From Capsicum annuum (taxonomy: Eukaryota > Streptophyta > Magnoliopsida > Solanales > Solanaceae): DNA of 64,000 bases. A program made the translations under genes and the position numbers. This document shows, in pieces, positions 1 to 10,582 of the stretch. The notes under the pieces were generated by a model. That model ran no database searches. It worked only from the letters and a program-made list of their open reading frames with translations, and was not told the origin of the DNA. Each line of letters opens with the position of its first letter. Positions within the stretch are counted from its first letter, which is position 1. The stretch spans positions 13,339,652 to 13,403,651 of the forward strand of contig NC_061121.1 of the NCBI RefSeq assembly GCF_002878395.1, given 5' to 3'.

Positions 1-910
1 TTTGAATGATGAACTTTAGATCGATACTCATTTTTGAGATGTTAATCGTGCCTTTGAATGATGTTTCTTGGAGTTCTTGAACTAGGAACTTGGAATCTTG
101 AATAAATTTGCAAAATTAATGGTGAACTTTGGATGTTCTTGAAGTTGGATATAGGAGCTTAGGGTTTTCTTGTTGAGGGAGTTTGATGAAATATAACATA
201 TAATGCTTCTAATAGGCTTTAATATAGGGTTTAGATGGATTTTGGGTGAGGGGGAATGACCAAAACGCCCCTAAAATCAAAAAAATTCTTGAATCTGTCC
301 TTTGGTGGACTGTTTTGATAGTCTGAAGTAAATCAACCGTAACGTTTTACTCCAATATTCAAATTGGATGAAACCAATTTCACTAGAAAGAGTACTCTCA
401 TATATTTCCGTTGATATATAGTATCTCACCCAGATCATTGTGTACGACGAGTTATGATCGTTTGAAGTTGACCCAAAAATTCACTTTTGATAGGCTAAAG
501 TAGATCGACCATAACTTTTTGCTCCGATAGACAAATTGGATGAAACCAATTTCATTGGAAAGAGGACTCGCAGAGCTTTCCGTTAATATATAGTAGATCA
601 TCCATATCATTATGTACAAGAATTTATGATCATTTAAACTTGGAGAAAAAATACACCAGGCCTCAGTACTTTTTCCTGCACGTTTTACTGTTCACTACTA
701 TTCATGGTTCGATCGGAATGTTCATAACTCGTCGCTCGGGTGTCCGTTTTGGATGCTTCACATATCGTTGGAAATTTTATTCGATACTCTACGCAATGGT
801 GGGTCATAATATAAGATATTTCACACGGAAAATTTATAATTCATTTTAGAAGATAGAACCCAACACGTTTACGCACAAAATTTCAACGAAAAATTTCCCG
901 GGGTATTACA
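1..910 (+). mobile_element. 3' part of a Ty3-gypsy-type LTR, cut by the window edge
   Basis: The block ends in GGGGTATTACA at 910, matching the ending of the solo LTR at 15,813-18,092 (GGGGTGTTACA). It also shares ordered motifs with that LTR: a 'gggtgag...gaatgac(c/t)aaaa(c/t)gcccctaa' segment near 245-275 and repeated 'ggatgaaaccaatttcattggaaag' type segments at about 365-390 and 537-562. No coding frame is supported; the open frame at 640-849 is in LTR sequence. The 5' end lies outside the window, so solo LTR and full element cannot be separated. Confidence 0.7.
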
Positions 911-934
911 AACATATGTCTCATCTACTTTTGT

Positions 935-1175
935 AAATCAAATAGCTTTACGTACCATTTTTATTTGTACCAATAGATGGCCTATATGCTGCAATAGATG
1001 GGTCATCTGTTGGGACAAATTAAATCAAGTCTTCCTACTATTTCAATTTTTCTAAACAGATGAGTCATATATTGCAACAGATGGTTTATCCATTGAAAAT
1101 TATAATACAGGTCTTCCTCATGTTTTAAATTGTCCCAACAGATAATCCATATGTTGCAACAAAAAGATAATTTGT
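935..1175. repeat. Array of near-palindromic CAACAGAT/ATCTGTTG motifs (copy 1)
   Basis: Several degenerate copies of a short inverted motif (consensus ATCTGTTGCAACAGAT) occur at roughly 25-60 base spacing, for example 'tgcaatagatgggtcatctgttgggac' near 990 and 'tattgcaacagatggtttatcc' near 1070. The same motif recurs in arrays around both Mutator-type remnants in this window, so it is probably a sub-terminal transposon repeat. That role is inferred. Confidence 0.7.
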
Positions 1176-1597
1176 TTGCTAAAACAGACGAGTTATTCTT
1201 TTCCGTTCGTTTTGTATCTCTGCGATTAGTATTGACAATTCTAGCTTTCCAGGTTGATGTTATAGTAGAAGCTACTGCTGAACAACATTGACAATATGCT
1301 ACTCTTTTTATGGAAATATGGAGAAGCGAAAGCGCAGAAATCGTACGCAAGCGACATTTAAGATCCATGACGACCAAAGACGAATTTCATAGCACCGGAT
1401 GAAGAACAACTTGTACATATTGAATAGATCTTTATAGCTTGAGTTTGTCAAAGTAATAAACTCACCCCTCCTTAGGAATTATTGACATCAAAACTTAAAT
1501 TGTTGATTTATTTATTGAGATCTGTACCCATAACAATTTTTTTACATTTCAATTATTTGTTGGTTTATTTCATGTAATTTATGAAGGATTTGATTTA
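1176..1597. other. Mutator-associated spacer without a recognisable gene
   Basis: AT-rich sequence between two motif arrays. The plus strand near 1,250-1,380 reads for a short way like a decayed coding segment, but stops interrupt it and I do not recognise the product. The minus-strand open frame at 1,003-1,377 runs through the array and is not believed to be a gene. Confidence 0.4.
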
Positions 1598-1997
1598 TTT
1601 TATGTTGTCTATGAATTTTATTTTATCCTTATATTTGAACTTATTAATTGAAATGGAATACTAGATTCAAATATTACAACAGATAGGTATCTGTTGCAAC
1701 AGATGACATATCTGTTGGAAAATATCAAATAGATTTAGACATATGTTGCAACATATAGGTCATCTATTGGAAATTATAAAACGGGTCTTCCCACTGATGC
1801 AACAGATGGAACTAGATAGAAACATCGGTATAATACAAAAGATTACCAACATATTTCAATAGATAAACTATCTGTCAGAACAGATAGAATATCGGTTACA
1901 ACAGATAGACAATCTATTGCATTATAAAAAATTCATCTTTCATTAGACATAAAAAATTGTCACTACATGTAAAGTGAAGTGACTTGAAATAAAAAAG
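1598..1997 (+). repeat. Direct repeat, left copy (about 0.39 kb)
   Basis: This block and 2,943-3,334 align along their whole length. Both begin 'gtctat(g/a)aattttatt' and contain 'acatatgttgcaacat(a/g)taggtcat' and 'actacatgtaaagtga(a/t)gtgact'-like segments in the same order. It includes a perfect ATCTGTTGCAACAGAT palindrome at 1,689-1,704. The two copies enclose a 945-base segment carrying a GRF zinc-finger gene fragment. Confidence 0.8.
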
Positions 1998-2371
1998 GAG
2001 GAACCCATGGACAGACACCTAAAGTTGCAGAGATCTTTCACTTTGTCACCTTAAGTAGACAGTGTTCATTTTAAACACCTAAAATAGGCATCAAATGTGT
2101 CAGTTTGGCACTTTTTGCCCCATTGGCAGCTCGCGTGTAATTCACATAGTCAAAGTGCGCTGAACCTTTATTTTTGCTGACTTGGCATCTGATTTGGCCC
2201 CCAACGGTTATTTTTCTCCCATTGTCTTATATATTCATCTTCTTCCTAAATTTTAACCCTAAATTCTCAAATCTTGTTCTTCATCATCTTTTTTCTTTAT
2301 CCAAATTCTTTAAATTATTTGTATTTGGTTTTTCTTCATCTTTTTTTTATTTTTTCCAATTGAACTTGATA
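1998..2371 (+). other. Upstream part of the captured GRF gene segment
   Basis: Unique sequence starting 'aaggaggaacccatggacagacacc', then T-rich sequence that could be promoter or 5' UTR of the GRF fragment. The open frame at 2,174-2,416 passes through here, but only its last part matches protein structure seen downstream. I found no matching inverted terminus at the right edge (about 2,942), so a complete Pack-MULE is not demonstrated. Confidence 0.35.
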
Positions 2372-2688
2372 ATCTCGAGCTCATCTTCCACTATTTTTTG
2401 TGATAAAGATTTTTGATATTGTAAGTGTGGTCATGAAGTTCAATTGAAGACTTTTTGGACTCAACAAAATCTAGGCCGTAGGTCTTGTAAGATTTCAAAA
2501 GTAATATTTTTTTTATTTAATTAGTTGATTAACTATTGACTTATAGTTGTTTTGTAATTGTTGTATTGTTTTTATAGAAATTAGATGAATGTGATTACTT
2601 TGATTGGTATGAAGAACGACACTCATCACAAGAAAATCGTGTAATTTGGGGTTTGTTGAAGAAAGTCAAGACTTTTGAAGAGAAATAA
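2372..2688 (+). pseudogene. GRF-type zinc-finger protein gene fragment, two exons, broken
   Basis: Two exons joined by a canonical GT-AG intron (2,501-2,577, phase 0). Exon 1 reads SSSSSTIFCDKDF, then a TGA stop at 2,414-2,416, then YCKCGHEVQLKTFWTQQNLG followed by RRSCKISK. Exon 2 reads KLDECDYFDWYEERHSSQEN and continues to a TAA at 2,686. The order C-x-C-G, W-T, N-x-G-R, C, then C-x-Y-F-x-W is the pattern of the GRF zinc finger, a zinc- and nucleic-acid-binding module common in short plant proteins of unknown role. Lesions: the TGA (probably from an Arg CGA), ATC where a start codon would be expected, and a TAA after which a hydrophobic stretch (YYIVGVLLLGWCCW) continues in frame. It lies between two 0.39-kb direct repeats in Mutator-type sequence. 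The intact intron argues for DNA-level capture rather than retrocopying. Confidence 0.75.
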
Positions 2689-2942
2689 AATCGAGCAAGA
2701 AGATACTACATTGTTGGCGTTTTGCTACTGGGTTGGTGTTGTTGGGCACATGGATATTCAAGCCTAATTGATGAAATTTTCATGGTGGTATATCTGATAC
2801 TGGTTTGATGTTGTTGAGAACATGAATATTCAAGCGTAATTGTTGAACTTTTCATGGTATAATTGCTACTGATGTGATGTACCAAAATTGTTGGTTTTCA
2901 TGAAGGTTTAGTCGTACTGTTTTGATGATGGTTTTTTTTATC
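2689..2942 (+). other. Downstream part of the GRF segment
   Basis: The frame continues past the TAA with a membrane-segment-like stretch (YYIVGVLLLGWCCW, about 2,704-2,745). Two imperfect copies of 'gatgaa(a)ttttcatggt' / 'cacatgga(t)attcaagc' follow (2,750-2,860). The gene segment's right edge meets the second direct repeat at about 2,943. Confidence 0.4.
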
Positions 2943-3334
2943 TTGTCTATAAATTTTATTCTATCCTTAGATTTGAACTTATTAATTAAAATTGAATACT
3001 AGATTCAATTATTGCAAAATATAAGGTGTATGTTTCAACAGACGATATATCTGTTAAAAAATATCAAACAAATTTAGACATATGTTGCAACATGTAGGTC
3101 ATATGTTGGAAACTATCAAACAGGTCTTTCCATTGTTGCAACAGATAGACTTAGATAGAAACATTGGTATAATGCAATAGATGACCAACCTATTATAACA
3201 GATAAACTATTTGTAAGAACAAATAGAATATCTGTTACAACAGATAGACAATCTGTTACATTATAAAAAAATTAATTTTCATCAGACAAAAAAAATTGCC
3301 ACTACATGTAAAGTGAAATGACTTAAAATAAAAA
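2943..3334 (+). repeat. Direct repeat, right copy (about 0.39 kb)
   Basis: Collinear with 1,598-1,997, with scattered substitutions and small indels. It carries degenerate CAACAGAT motifs near 3,030-3,260 and ends just before the Ulp1-like coding remnant. The arrangement repeat - GRF segment - repeat could be the remains of a tandem duplication of a larger unit. Confidence 0.8.
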
Positions 3335-3359
3335 TTGTTATGGTGTTTGTGTTTCTACA

Positions 3360-3970
3360 TTTTATTCTTTATACATAGGCTCCAAGCGTCCAGTTAGTAC
3401 CCCATAAGCCCAAACCCCTTGCATATTTTCCACAACGTTGTCACATAGAAAGGTCGTTGGCTCAGCCATTTCTATGTTGGTCAGCAAACATTCAATGTGT
3501 TCAAGCGCATACGACCTGCACACGGCAACGGTTTCATTTTTTGAAAGGTCCATGTCCTTGACCTTCAAAATCCCATGTTTGCTTCCTCAATACTCCCACT
3601 AGCAAATGATCCATCAGTTTACTCTACCTCAACAAGTTGGGGAACAAATCCAACAGTGGCTGCATATGGATAAAAAAATTAGTCTCGTCGAAGGCAGGTA
3701 AGTTGCAGTCATAAACCTTGATCTTTCCCTCCTCGAGTAGTATCTAAACAGCTATATAATGTATGACGTCCACGTTCATGACTGCAAGAATTTTATTTTC
3801 CGTGGTCCAGATCTTGTCGTATGGATATGGTCTCTCTCCTCTAACATATTTAATCATTTCTTCAGACCATTGGAACCCAGAAACTAATGAATCAAATCCC
3901 AGGCCATCGGGATTTGATGCTAGCTTAGTGAGATCATCGTACCTATCCTTAAAATTCTTGTAGAAGTTGA
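3360..3970 (-). pseudogene. Ulp1-type (C48 cysteine protease) C-terminal region of a Kaonashi-like Mutator element, broken
   Basis: Read on the minus strand, the sequence gives a C48-protease-like order: HYIAV (His codon 3,759-3,761), a TAG stop, ILLEEGKIKVYDCN (Asp codon 3,708-3,710), then AVCRSYALEHIECL (candidate catalytic Cys codon 3,518-3,520) and a tail ending at 3,362. His, Asp and Cys and their spacing (about 17 and 63 residues) fit the Ulp1 fold, although the residues beside Cys (VCR rather than DCG) are unusual. In the known family, Ulp1-like domains occur in plant Kaonashi (KI-MULE) transposons together with DUF1985. Stops and at least one frameshift (before the 68-residue open segment at 3,362-3,568) show that it is dead. 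The matching DUF1985 part lies at 6,725-8,130 on the same strand, separated by an LTR-like insertion. Confidence 0.7.
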
Positions 3971-4344
3971 GGTCTATTATCCTATCGGTAGCATCATAAG
4001 CTTCCGATTACATTAATTATCTACCTCTCATGAGGTAGAGAATTTCTTCAACATACTATGATATAAGAAGTCAATTTTTAAATAGGTTAGTAATTGTAAA
4101 GAAGGAAAGCATAGGGGAAAGATGCAACGGATGCTCCATTTGTTGCAGAGGGTTGTCTGAATCTGTTCACAGATTACCTATCTAACGCATCTTATGCTAT
4201 AAATGGGAAATATATTGCAACAGAACCACCACCAGTTGCACCAGAAAATCCATCTTTTGCAACAGATGACACATTTGTTACGTACCTTCTTCTTCATGGA
4301 GTAGATTAGAAGGATAGGTTAGTAAAAGTAAACTTACCTTATCC
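3971..4344. other. Mutator-element spacer with degenerate CAACAGAT motifs
   Basis: Motif copies are visible at about 4,130-4,290 (for example 'atttgttgcagaggg', 'atattgcaacagaacc', 'ttttgcaacagatgacac'). No ORF is supported. It lies between the Ulp1-like part and the LTR-like insertion. Confidence 0.45.
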
Positions 4345-6720
4345 ACTGACACGCGGCCCCTGGGCCATGTCATAATGCACATCTTAAGTCCGACTCGGAT
4401 CAGAGACAACTCCCGTTACCCAACCCAACCTACAGCCACCTACCCTAAGTTAGATGAATTTTGAACATACAACAAGATTATGTTATTGTTCATATCAAGA
4501 CTCTAGGATAAGATCACGATTGTGACTGACCCAATCGAGTCCAACCGTACCGAACCAACCAACCATACCAAACCAAAACAAAGGCCATAAATTAGGCCAT
4601 AACCAAAGAGAATACCAAAACATAATATGATAATCAATCCAAAAATATAATAGGATGGAACAACTAATAATCTCATCCAAGGGTGTAAGCCCCAACACCA
4701 ATACCAATGCTAAGAAAAACATCAATACCAATCCCGCCCATTCAAACCCCCAAAAGTACCACAAAGCCTCTATCCAAAAGAGTAAACAAATCCAGATGGG
4801 ACATGCCCCCAACCATGGCCAAAACAAATATCCAAAATAAATTTGAAACATCTAACAATATCCATAATATAAATTGATTGAATCCGAGTACTTGGAGTTA
4901 TGAAGGTGTAGCGATAGAACATATTGTGTTTTCTGGTTTATGATTCTTGGCAGCTATCTGGCATTGGGTGTATTGGGATCTAGAAATATTTTATGATGAA
5001 CGTATAGGAAAACTCTCTTTGGATTTTCCAAAGATCTTTGAAATTCATTTATTTCTCTCAGGGGTAACTTGCTTTGGTTTTGGTACATTTCATGTAACAG
5101 GCTTGTATGGTCCTGGAATATGGGTGTCTGATCCTTATGGACTAATGGAAAAAGTATAACCTGTAAATCCAGCGTGGGGCATGGAAGGTTTTGATCCTTT
5201 TGTTCCAGAAGGAATAGCCTCTCACCATACTACAGCAGAAACATTAGGCATATTAGCAGGCCTATTCCATCTTACCTTCTGTCCACCACAACGTCTATAC
5301 AAAGAATTGCGTATGGGAAATATTAAAATCATTCTTTCCAGTAGTATTGTTGTTGTATTTTTTGCAGCTTTTGTTGTTGCCGAAACTATGTGGTATGGTT
5401 CAACAAGGATGTAAGCTCACCACTTCAGTCCAATTACTATCCCCGATTAAATTACTATGTATGAGGAGGAGAACGATCGATTTCTACATAGCATAGGTAT
5501 ACAGCCGCCAGTAGATGGGTCAGTGGGTGAACAATAGCATAAATCTCAGGATAAGGATAAAATAATTCCAATTATAAAACCAAGTAAAACCATTCAATGC
5601 ACACAACCATACATATATATATATAGCATTTAAAACCTTTACCTGAGCTGTGAAGCTTGGCCGTCCTGAACGACCCACAGGCTATATGGGATCCGCTCCC
5701 CCTGCTAAAAGGGCCCTAGTGCGTGTAGCCACATGACCAGGAAATATCCATAGGATGACTAGAACATCCCCCAATAGTATGACACAAGCACACGGTTCAC
5801 TAAAACCAATCCTCATATCGGCGAATCTGAGTTTCCAATTTTGGTCCTCCCGGGATCGCCACTTCCATGGATATACTACACACCGCGCCATTATTGTCCA
5901 ATTAAAAATAGTTTCCGAATAACTAAACCATTATCCATTTATTAACCATGGCCAATATTAGTGGTATCGTCATACCACCCCTTACTTGCAAGTAATATCC
6001 TTTGCCAAACCATTTAGTTTAAGGGGACTTTCAAGTGCCCTTCCATATACCATATTAAACCACTTGGGAGACTTCCATGTTCCCTACACGCATAACCATT
6101 TAGCCTTTAGCCTTTTCAAACTATTTAAACCATACATAATTCCTTTACCAAGTTTAAAGCATGCAAGAGTTCCATTAAAAGAAGTCAATGCAATGAACAT
6201 ATCTTTATAAGCATTTTATCAAACACCTTGGGAGAATAATATAACCAAAACCAAATCCAAAGACCATTAAACCATTACCATGCAATTCAATTGTCCAAAT
6301 CCACCATTAATGCATAGAAACTTAATTAAAACCACAAGAAACCATAACCAAGCATTTAGTATCAAAACCCCCAAATAATAGTTGAAAACCATAATCATAA
6401 AATAGTAAAACCAAAAAATCAATCATATAAATCATGCCTTTAGTTGAAATTACAATGAGGGAAGAGAATCATGTCTTATATCGAAGAATTGATGGAAATA
6501 AATCACCAAGACAAGCCCTAAAGAAATTCTCAAGATGAAACCCTAGCCTTCTTGCCCCATAAGCTCTTGAGAGAATTATTGAGTGTTTTGGAATAGTTTC
6601 TAAGTGTCAATGAATAGAATAATAGGATAAATAACCTCCTAAGTATGTTAAAAGTTGTGGGTCCTAATTAGGGTAAGTAGGGAAATGTCTAAAATACCCC
6701 TGCTTACTTGAAAGAAGGTG
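4345..6720 (+). mobile_element. Degenerate LTR-like block related to the 15,813 LTR family
   Basis: It starts 'tgacacgcggcccctgggcc', resembling the TGTCACGACCC start at 15,813. It then shows matching landmarks in the same order: a 'ccacaggctatatgggatcc' segment at 5,669 (compare 16,466), 'agtggtatcgtcataccac' at 5,959 (compare 16,779) and 'gaaatgtctaaaatacccct' at 6,684 (compare 17,571). The GTTACA end is missing. It interrupts the Ulp1-type Mutator remnant and contains the psbB fragment. The edges are approximate. A long minus-strand frame at 4,495-4,851 is low-complexity read-through (F, W, L rich), not a gene. Confidence 0.45.
4947..5414 (+). pseudogene. psbB: Chloroplast psbB (CP47) fragment inserted in nuclear DNA (NUPT)
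   Basis: A single frame from about 4,953 to 5,411 encodes recognisable CP47, the chlorophyll-binding inner antenna protein of photosystem [71 protein letters not shown] and [15 protein letters not shown]. These correspond to an internal lumenal/transmembrane part of the roughly 508-residue protein. One in-frame stop (TAA at 5,157-5,159, probably from CAA) and several replacements of conserved glycines by Glu or other residues mark it as non-functional. The implied changes look mostly like C-to-T or G-to-A, as expected for methylated nuclear DNA, but I have not aligned it. It lies inside LTR-like sequence, so this is not a plastid contig. Confidence 0.9.
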
Positions 6721-6724
6721 TACT

Positions 6725-8130
6725 GCATCATTCGAAGGGTTAAAGAGATCACCCTCCTTAATTCTTGTGTTGCTCTTTGCAGCCAACCACCTAAGGATCC
6801 TTGGATGGAAAACCTCATCCGGGTAATCCTTGACCTGCTTTTGGAGGGAGGATTGACTTCAGATGCTCAAGCCTAAAATATGTAGACAGGAAGAAAGTAA
6901 AAAAAAGAGTCATAATAATTATTCAATATAAATTAATGGATGAGTATACAAATAGTGATTAAATTTACCATGAAAGCCCAAGGAAAGCCATATAATATGA
7001 TCATCTTTGGGGATAGCTTTGTCAGTAAATATTTGACAGTCAAGTTATAGTTGTAATATCCCCAGGGATAATTGTTAAATTTCTCAAAATCCTCAGCAAG
7101 CTTCAACAAATCATCTTCTATAACTTTTTGGACGTCTCTTGCCAATATAACCGAATGGGCAAACCAAACTAAGTACAATTGCTCCTTTTACTTCTTTGAT
7201 ATGGTTTTATCCTTAAGATGTTTTAACAAGTTATCAGATTCGAACCCACGTCTAACAATGTCCAATAAACTATCTATTTTTTCCTTGTGTTTGTCGATTT
7301 TGGTGGGTGGTCGTTAGTACAATGCCTTCCCTCTATTTGATAGTGGTGCTTTGGCTATCCTGCTTGCCTTGGACCTTTTGCGGGATGTTTTCTTGATTAG
7401 AGGTTCTTCTGGATGATTGTATCTTAAGCTTGTCACTATGGCAAACTCTTTCAAGCCAAAATAAACCGACATGCCACAGTAGTTGATCCAGATTTCATCC
7501 ATCTTCCCCCCCCCCCCTCCCCCTCTTTCAAATCTTTATCATCCCCCACGTACTTGATCCTGCTCTTGAGAAGTCAATATATCATGCTTATTTGGAAATG
7601 GGAAGTGTAGTCCTCAAATATCTTAAGAAAGTGTCCAAAGCAGCTCTTCTGAAAAAGTTCATCTATGTGCTCATTCTTCATAGTTTACCTAAAGTCATCA
7701 AAAGGTTTCCCCAACTGACATTTAAGTACAAAACCACCAATTAGTTTTGTAGTGTCATCTATTGGCATCGTAACTTGAAACCTATCAATACAAATAGTTT
7801 TGACAGCCTCATGCTAGGATTTCGATATTAATTCACGCCCCATTGATAATGTATTATCAGCACGTTGATCATCATCCTCTTTCTTACATTCTTGTTCCTT
7901 ATCTTCTTGTTTATATTCTTCTCTCTCCTTCTTACTTTCTTTTTTCTCATCACCATCTACAGACCCTTGTCCATCTCCCTCAATGACATTTTCATATCTT
8001 TCCTTAACTTCACTGTTTACTGAGATTGTTCAGGAAGCTCCTCCGAATCCATCTGTACTATAGCCTTTTTTGTTAGGTAGTCAGAAGTTGATCCATTTTC
8101 ACTTTCACTTTCTTTTCTTTTGGTAGACAT
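6725..8130 (-). pseudogene. DUF1985-containing protein of a Kaonashi-like (Ulp1-type) Mutator element, N-terminal part, broken
   Basis: Minus-strand translation begins with MSTKRKESESENGSTSDYLT at about 8,130, followed by a charged, stop-ridden linker. A DUF1985-like region follows: MDEIWINYCGMSVYFGLKEF (7,502), then LLDIVRRGFESDNLLKHLKD, a TAA, and VWFAHSVILARDVQKVIEDD with LAEDFEKFNNYPWGYYN and YGFPWAFM (to about 6,960). A downstream part reads HPRILRWLAAKSNTRIKEGD (about 6,800). These motifs (a filter for the FxLxEF type, the L-F-N-x-Y-P-W-G core, YGFPWAF) characterise the transposon-borne DUF1985 proteins. In known elements the domain precedes a Ulp1 protease domain, and the protease part is found at 3,360-3,970. 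Several stops and frameshifts are present. Function in the transposon cycle is unknown. Confidence 0.75.
7505..7526. repeat. Pyrimidine homopolymer tract (C-rich)
   Basis: A run of cytosines interrupted only by T, just upstream (minus-strand sense) of the DUF1985-like open segment. Such tracts are prone to length change and sequencing error, so a frame lesion here should be read with care. Confidence 0.8.
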
Positions 8131-8196
8131 GTTTTACCTACAAATAATAGAAAAACAAAAAAACATTACAATTGATGTATGCATAAATTTTAAAAA

Positions 8197-8480
8197 ATAC
8201 ATTGCAAATACCACCAATACGACACCACCAACACTACCAACAACTGCCATAAACACCACCAATACCGACACCACCAACCAATGCCACCAACATTACCAAC
8301 AGCCACCACAAACACCACCAATACTGACACCACCAACCAATGCCGCCAACACCACTATCAACAGCCACCACAAACACAACCAATAGCATCACGATAACCA
8401 ACAACAACAACAACAACAACCACTAACAATGCCACCAACACTACCACCAACCACCAATAATACCACAAACACCATCCAAT
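8197..8480 (+). repeat. ACC/CAA-rich minisatellite, period about 60 bp
   Basis: Imperfect units built on 'caccaata(c/t)(c/t)gacaccacc' recur at 8,261 and 8,320 (59 bases apart), with a poorer copy near 8,382. A short (CAA)n stretch follows at 8,399-8,423. The open frames on both strands here are low-complexity (T/N/P-rich or V/G-rich) and are not genes. Confidence 0.75.
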
Positions 8481-8958
8481 AATACCATGATAGTCAATGA
8501 AACACTGCGACAAAAACTAAAATTTTCTCATGTTCTTCCTATGATTTTAGCATCAAAACTTAAAACTACTAATCCATTCTCGAAAATAATACAACTACGA
8601 ATATTCTTTTTCATCATTAACTAAAAATCCTAAATTTTAGAAGAAAAAAACAAATGTAGAACTCTTCTCGAACTCTGTTACCTATGAAAATAGAAACCAC
8701 GACAGATACAAGCAAGAATGAAGTCCAAAATAACAACTATGTGGTCAAAAATAAAAAGAAAATCAATTTGTTGTGAAAGATTGAGCAATATGTTGAGCAG
8801 TTGTTGTCAATATTGTTGAGAGGAAAAGAAAAGAGCAAGAATTTGAGATTTGAAATGATGATACATTTTTTTCACAAATGGATTATTTGTATGGGTTGAT
8901 TTGTATTTTGAAAAAGAATGACAAGTTTTGAAAATGTTGATTTGGTCTGAATAATTTG
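8481..8958. other. AT-rich non-coding stretch
   Basis: No gene, repeat array or transposon terminus is recognised. By position it could be the promoter side of the minus-strand Ulp1-type Mutator gene whose start is at about 8,130. Confidence 0.4.
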
Positions 8959-9396
8959 CTCATCCCTAGTTGTAGCTAAATCAATTTAAGTATTTCAAAT
9001 ATAAGCTAATATGAATTGTTTTAACTCAAATTGGCCGATTGACGAGTCGAGTCAGGAGAAACTCAATACCAACATCGCGAAATATAGTTTACCCTATCAA
9101 CTCATCCCTAGTTGCAGCTAAATAAATTTAGATATTTCAAAAATAGGCTAATATGAATTTTTTCAACTCAGGTTGGTCGATTGACGACTCGGGTCAGGAA
9201 GAACTCAATACCAATATTATGCAATATAGTTGATCCTACCAACTCATCCCTAGTTGTAGCTAAATCAGTTGAGTATTTTAAAAATAAGCTAATATGAATC
9301 ATTTCAACTTAGATTAATCGATTGATGACTTGGATCAGGAGGAACACAATACCAACATCAGGCAATATAGTTGACCCTATCAACTCATCCCTACTT
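8959..9396 (+). repeat. Tandem repeat, about 142 bp x 3 plus partial
   Basis: Units begin at 'ctcatccctagttg' at 8,959, 9,101 and 9,243, with a partial fourth at 9,384 (spacings 142, 142 and 141). Each unit carries 'gctaatatgaat', a 'gattga(c/t)ga(g/c)t' segment, 'aataccaa' and 'caatatagttga(c/t)cct'. The copies are diverged, so it is an old, small satellite-like array. Confidence 0.9.
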
Positions 9397-9429
9397 GAAC
9401 ATATGAACTCAATTGAAATTGTATAAAAA

Positions 9430-9625
9430 TAAATGTTCAACCTGCTGCACTAGATGACTTATCTGTTGGAATTTATTAAACAGATTATTGAATCTGTTGT
9501 AATAGATAACCTATCTGTTACAAATTATCAAATGGACATTGGCATCTATTACGACAAATGACTGAGTCATTGAAAATTTTCAAACAGAAATTTTCATATG
9601 TTGAAATAGATAACTTATATGTTTT
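9430..9625. repeat. CAACAGAT/ATCTGTTG motif array (copy near 9.5 kb)
   Basis: Repeated forms such as 'gatgacttatctgttggaat', 'gaatctgttgtaatagataacc' and 'tatctgttacaaattatc' occur at short spacing. It flanks the 5' side (minus-strand sense) of the Ulp1-type Mutator remnant. Confidence 0.7.
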
Positions 9626-10420
9626 AAGATCTTTTATTTTTACTTTAAAGCAATTTTCTGTCTGAGATAAAAAGATAAAATTAAGGTAGTAAAAAATATT
9701 ATTTGGATTACTCAAAAATCTCCTCCTTGAGTAGTCTTATTGTCTTTTCAATGTCACCATCACCTCGTGACCCTCAAAGTTATTAATGAATATTTAAAAC
9801 CCATCTCTAAAATTCTCTCTCCTTCAGTCATAAATTAACTTAACTCATCTCTCTTCTTTCTTTCAGAATTCTCTTTCTCTTCTTTTTAGGGTAATCACAA
9901 TCGCCTCCTTTTTTCCTCTCTTTTCTCTCCTCTTTCGCATGAGGATCCTTTCGGATCTCAACCGATCAATATATTTTCTCGACTGAAATGGGTGTTCTGA
10001 TTCCTTTGATTTTTTGACATTCCAAGTATGGTTCACTATTGCTCTTTCCTTCTCGTCTTCTTTGTATGTTATTTAAATTAGATATTTACATCTGTTGTTT
10101 TTATTGATTTACCCATTACCAGTATCCTATTTATTGAGAAAATTAAAGGAAAGGTGATTTTTAAGTCTTGAATGAACGAACTATTTTGTTATTAAAATAT
10201 GCGAAAAAAAGTCATATATTGGGAGAACATAAAAAGTCTTGTTATCAGTATCATTTTTTATGTCTTTTGTTTGTTACTTTGTTGATGGTGCTATTGTTGG
10301 GGGTGTTGGAACATGTGTTGTTTGTGTTGTTGATGGTATTGGAACATATGGTGTTATTTCTTTGTTATTAATGTTGTTGTTGATGATGTTAGTGGTGTTG
10401 TAACAGTTTCCTCAACTATT
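9626..10420. other. AT- and pyrimidine-rich stretch, no supported gene
   Basis: Contains a long CT-rich tract (about 9,800-9,950) and a GTT/TTG-rich stretch (10,260-10,400). The open frame at 10,168-10,371 is mostly a low-complexity L/V run and is not recognised as a protein. Confidence 0.4.
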
Positions 10421-10582
10421 GCAACTGATGAATTAGCTGTTGGAATAGACGAAGCAACTGTAGGAAGAAATCAAACTAGTAGCAAGGCTGGCTTGATTTA
10501 TTCCAACAGATGGCCCATCTGTTACAACATTTCAGCCATCTGTTGCCACAGATCCGTCGCTTGTTGCAATAGATGACTCTTC
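10421..10582. repeat. CAACAGAT/ATCTGTTG motif array at the left edge of the LTR nest
   Basis: Motifs include 'ttccaacagatggcccatct' and 'catctgttgccacagatcc'. The segment 'gaagaaatcaaa(c/a)' followed by 'ccaacagatgg' matches the array at 41,870-41,945, suggesting the same element family on the two sides of the nest. It stops abruptly at the start of LTR sequence ('tagtagacacgtaatttt'). Confidence 0.7.

Noticed and set aside
4495..4851. 118-residue minus-strand frame rich in F, W and L
   Set aside because: It comes from accaa/ccaaa-rich low-complexity sequence in an LTR-like block. The apparent hydrophobicity reflects base composition.
4947..5414. Possibility that the contig is chloroplast DNA
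   Set aside because: Only about 0.47 kb matches psbB, it is mutated, and both sides are nuclear repeats.
8120..8419. Thr/Asn/Pro-rich plus-strand frame and Val/Gly-rich minus-strand frame
   Set aside because: Both are products of the ACC/CAA minisatellite. Only the very start of the minus-strand MSTKRKESES region belongs to a gene-like sequence.
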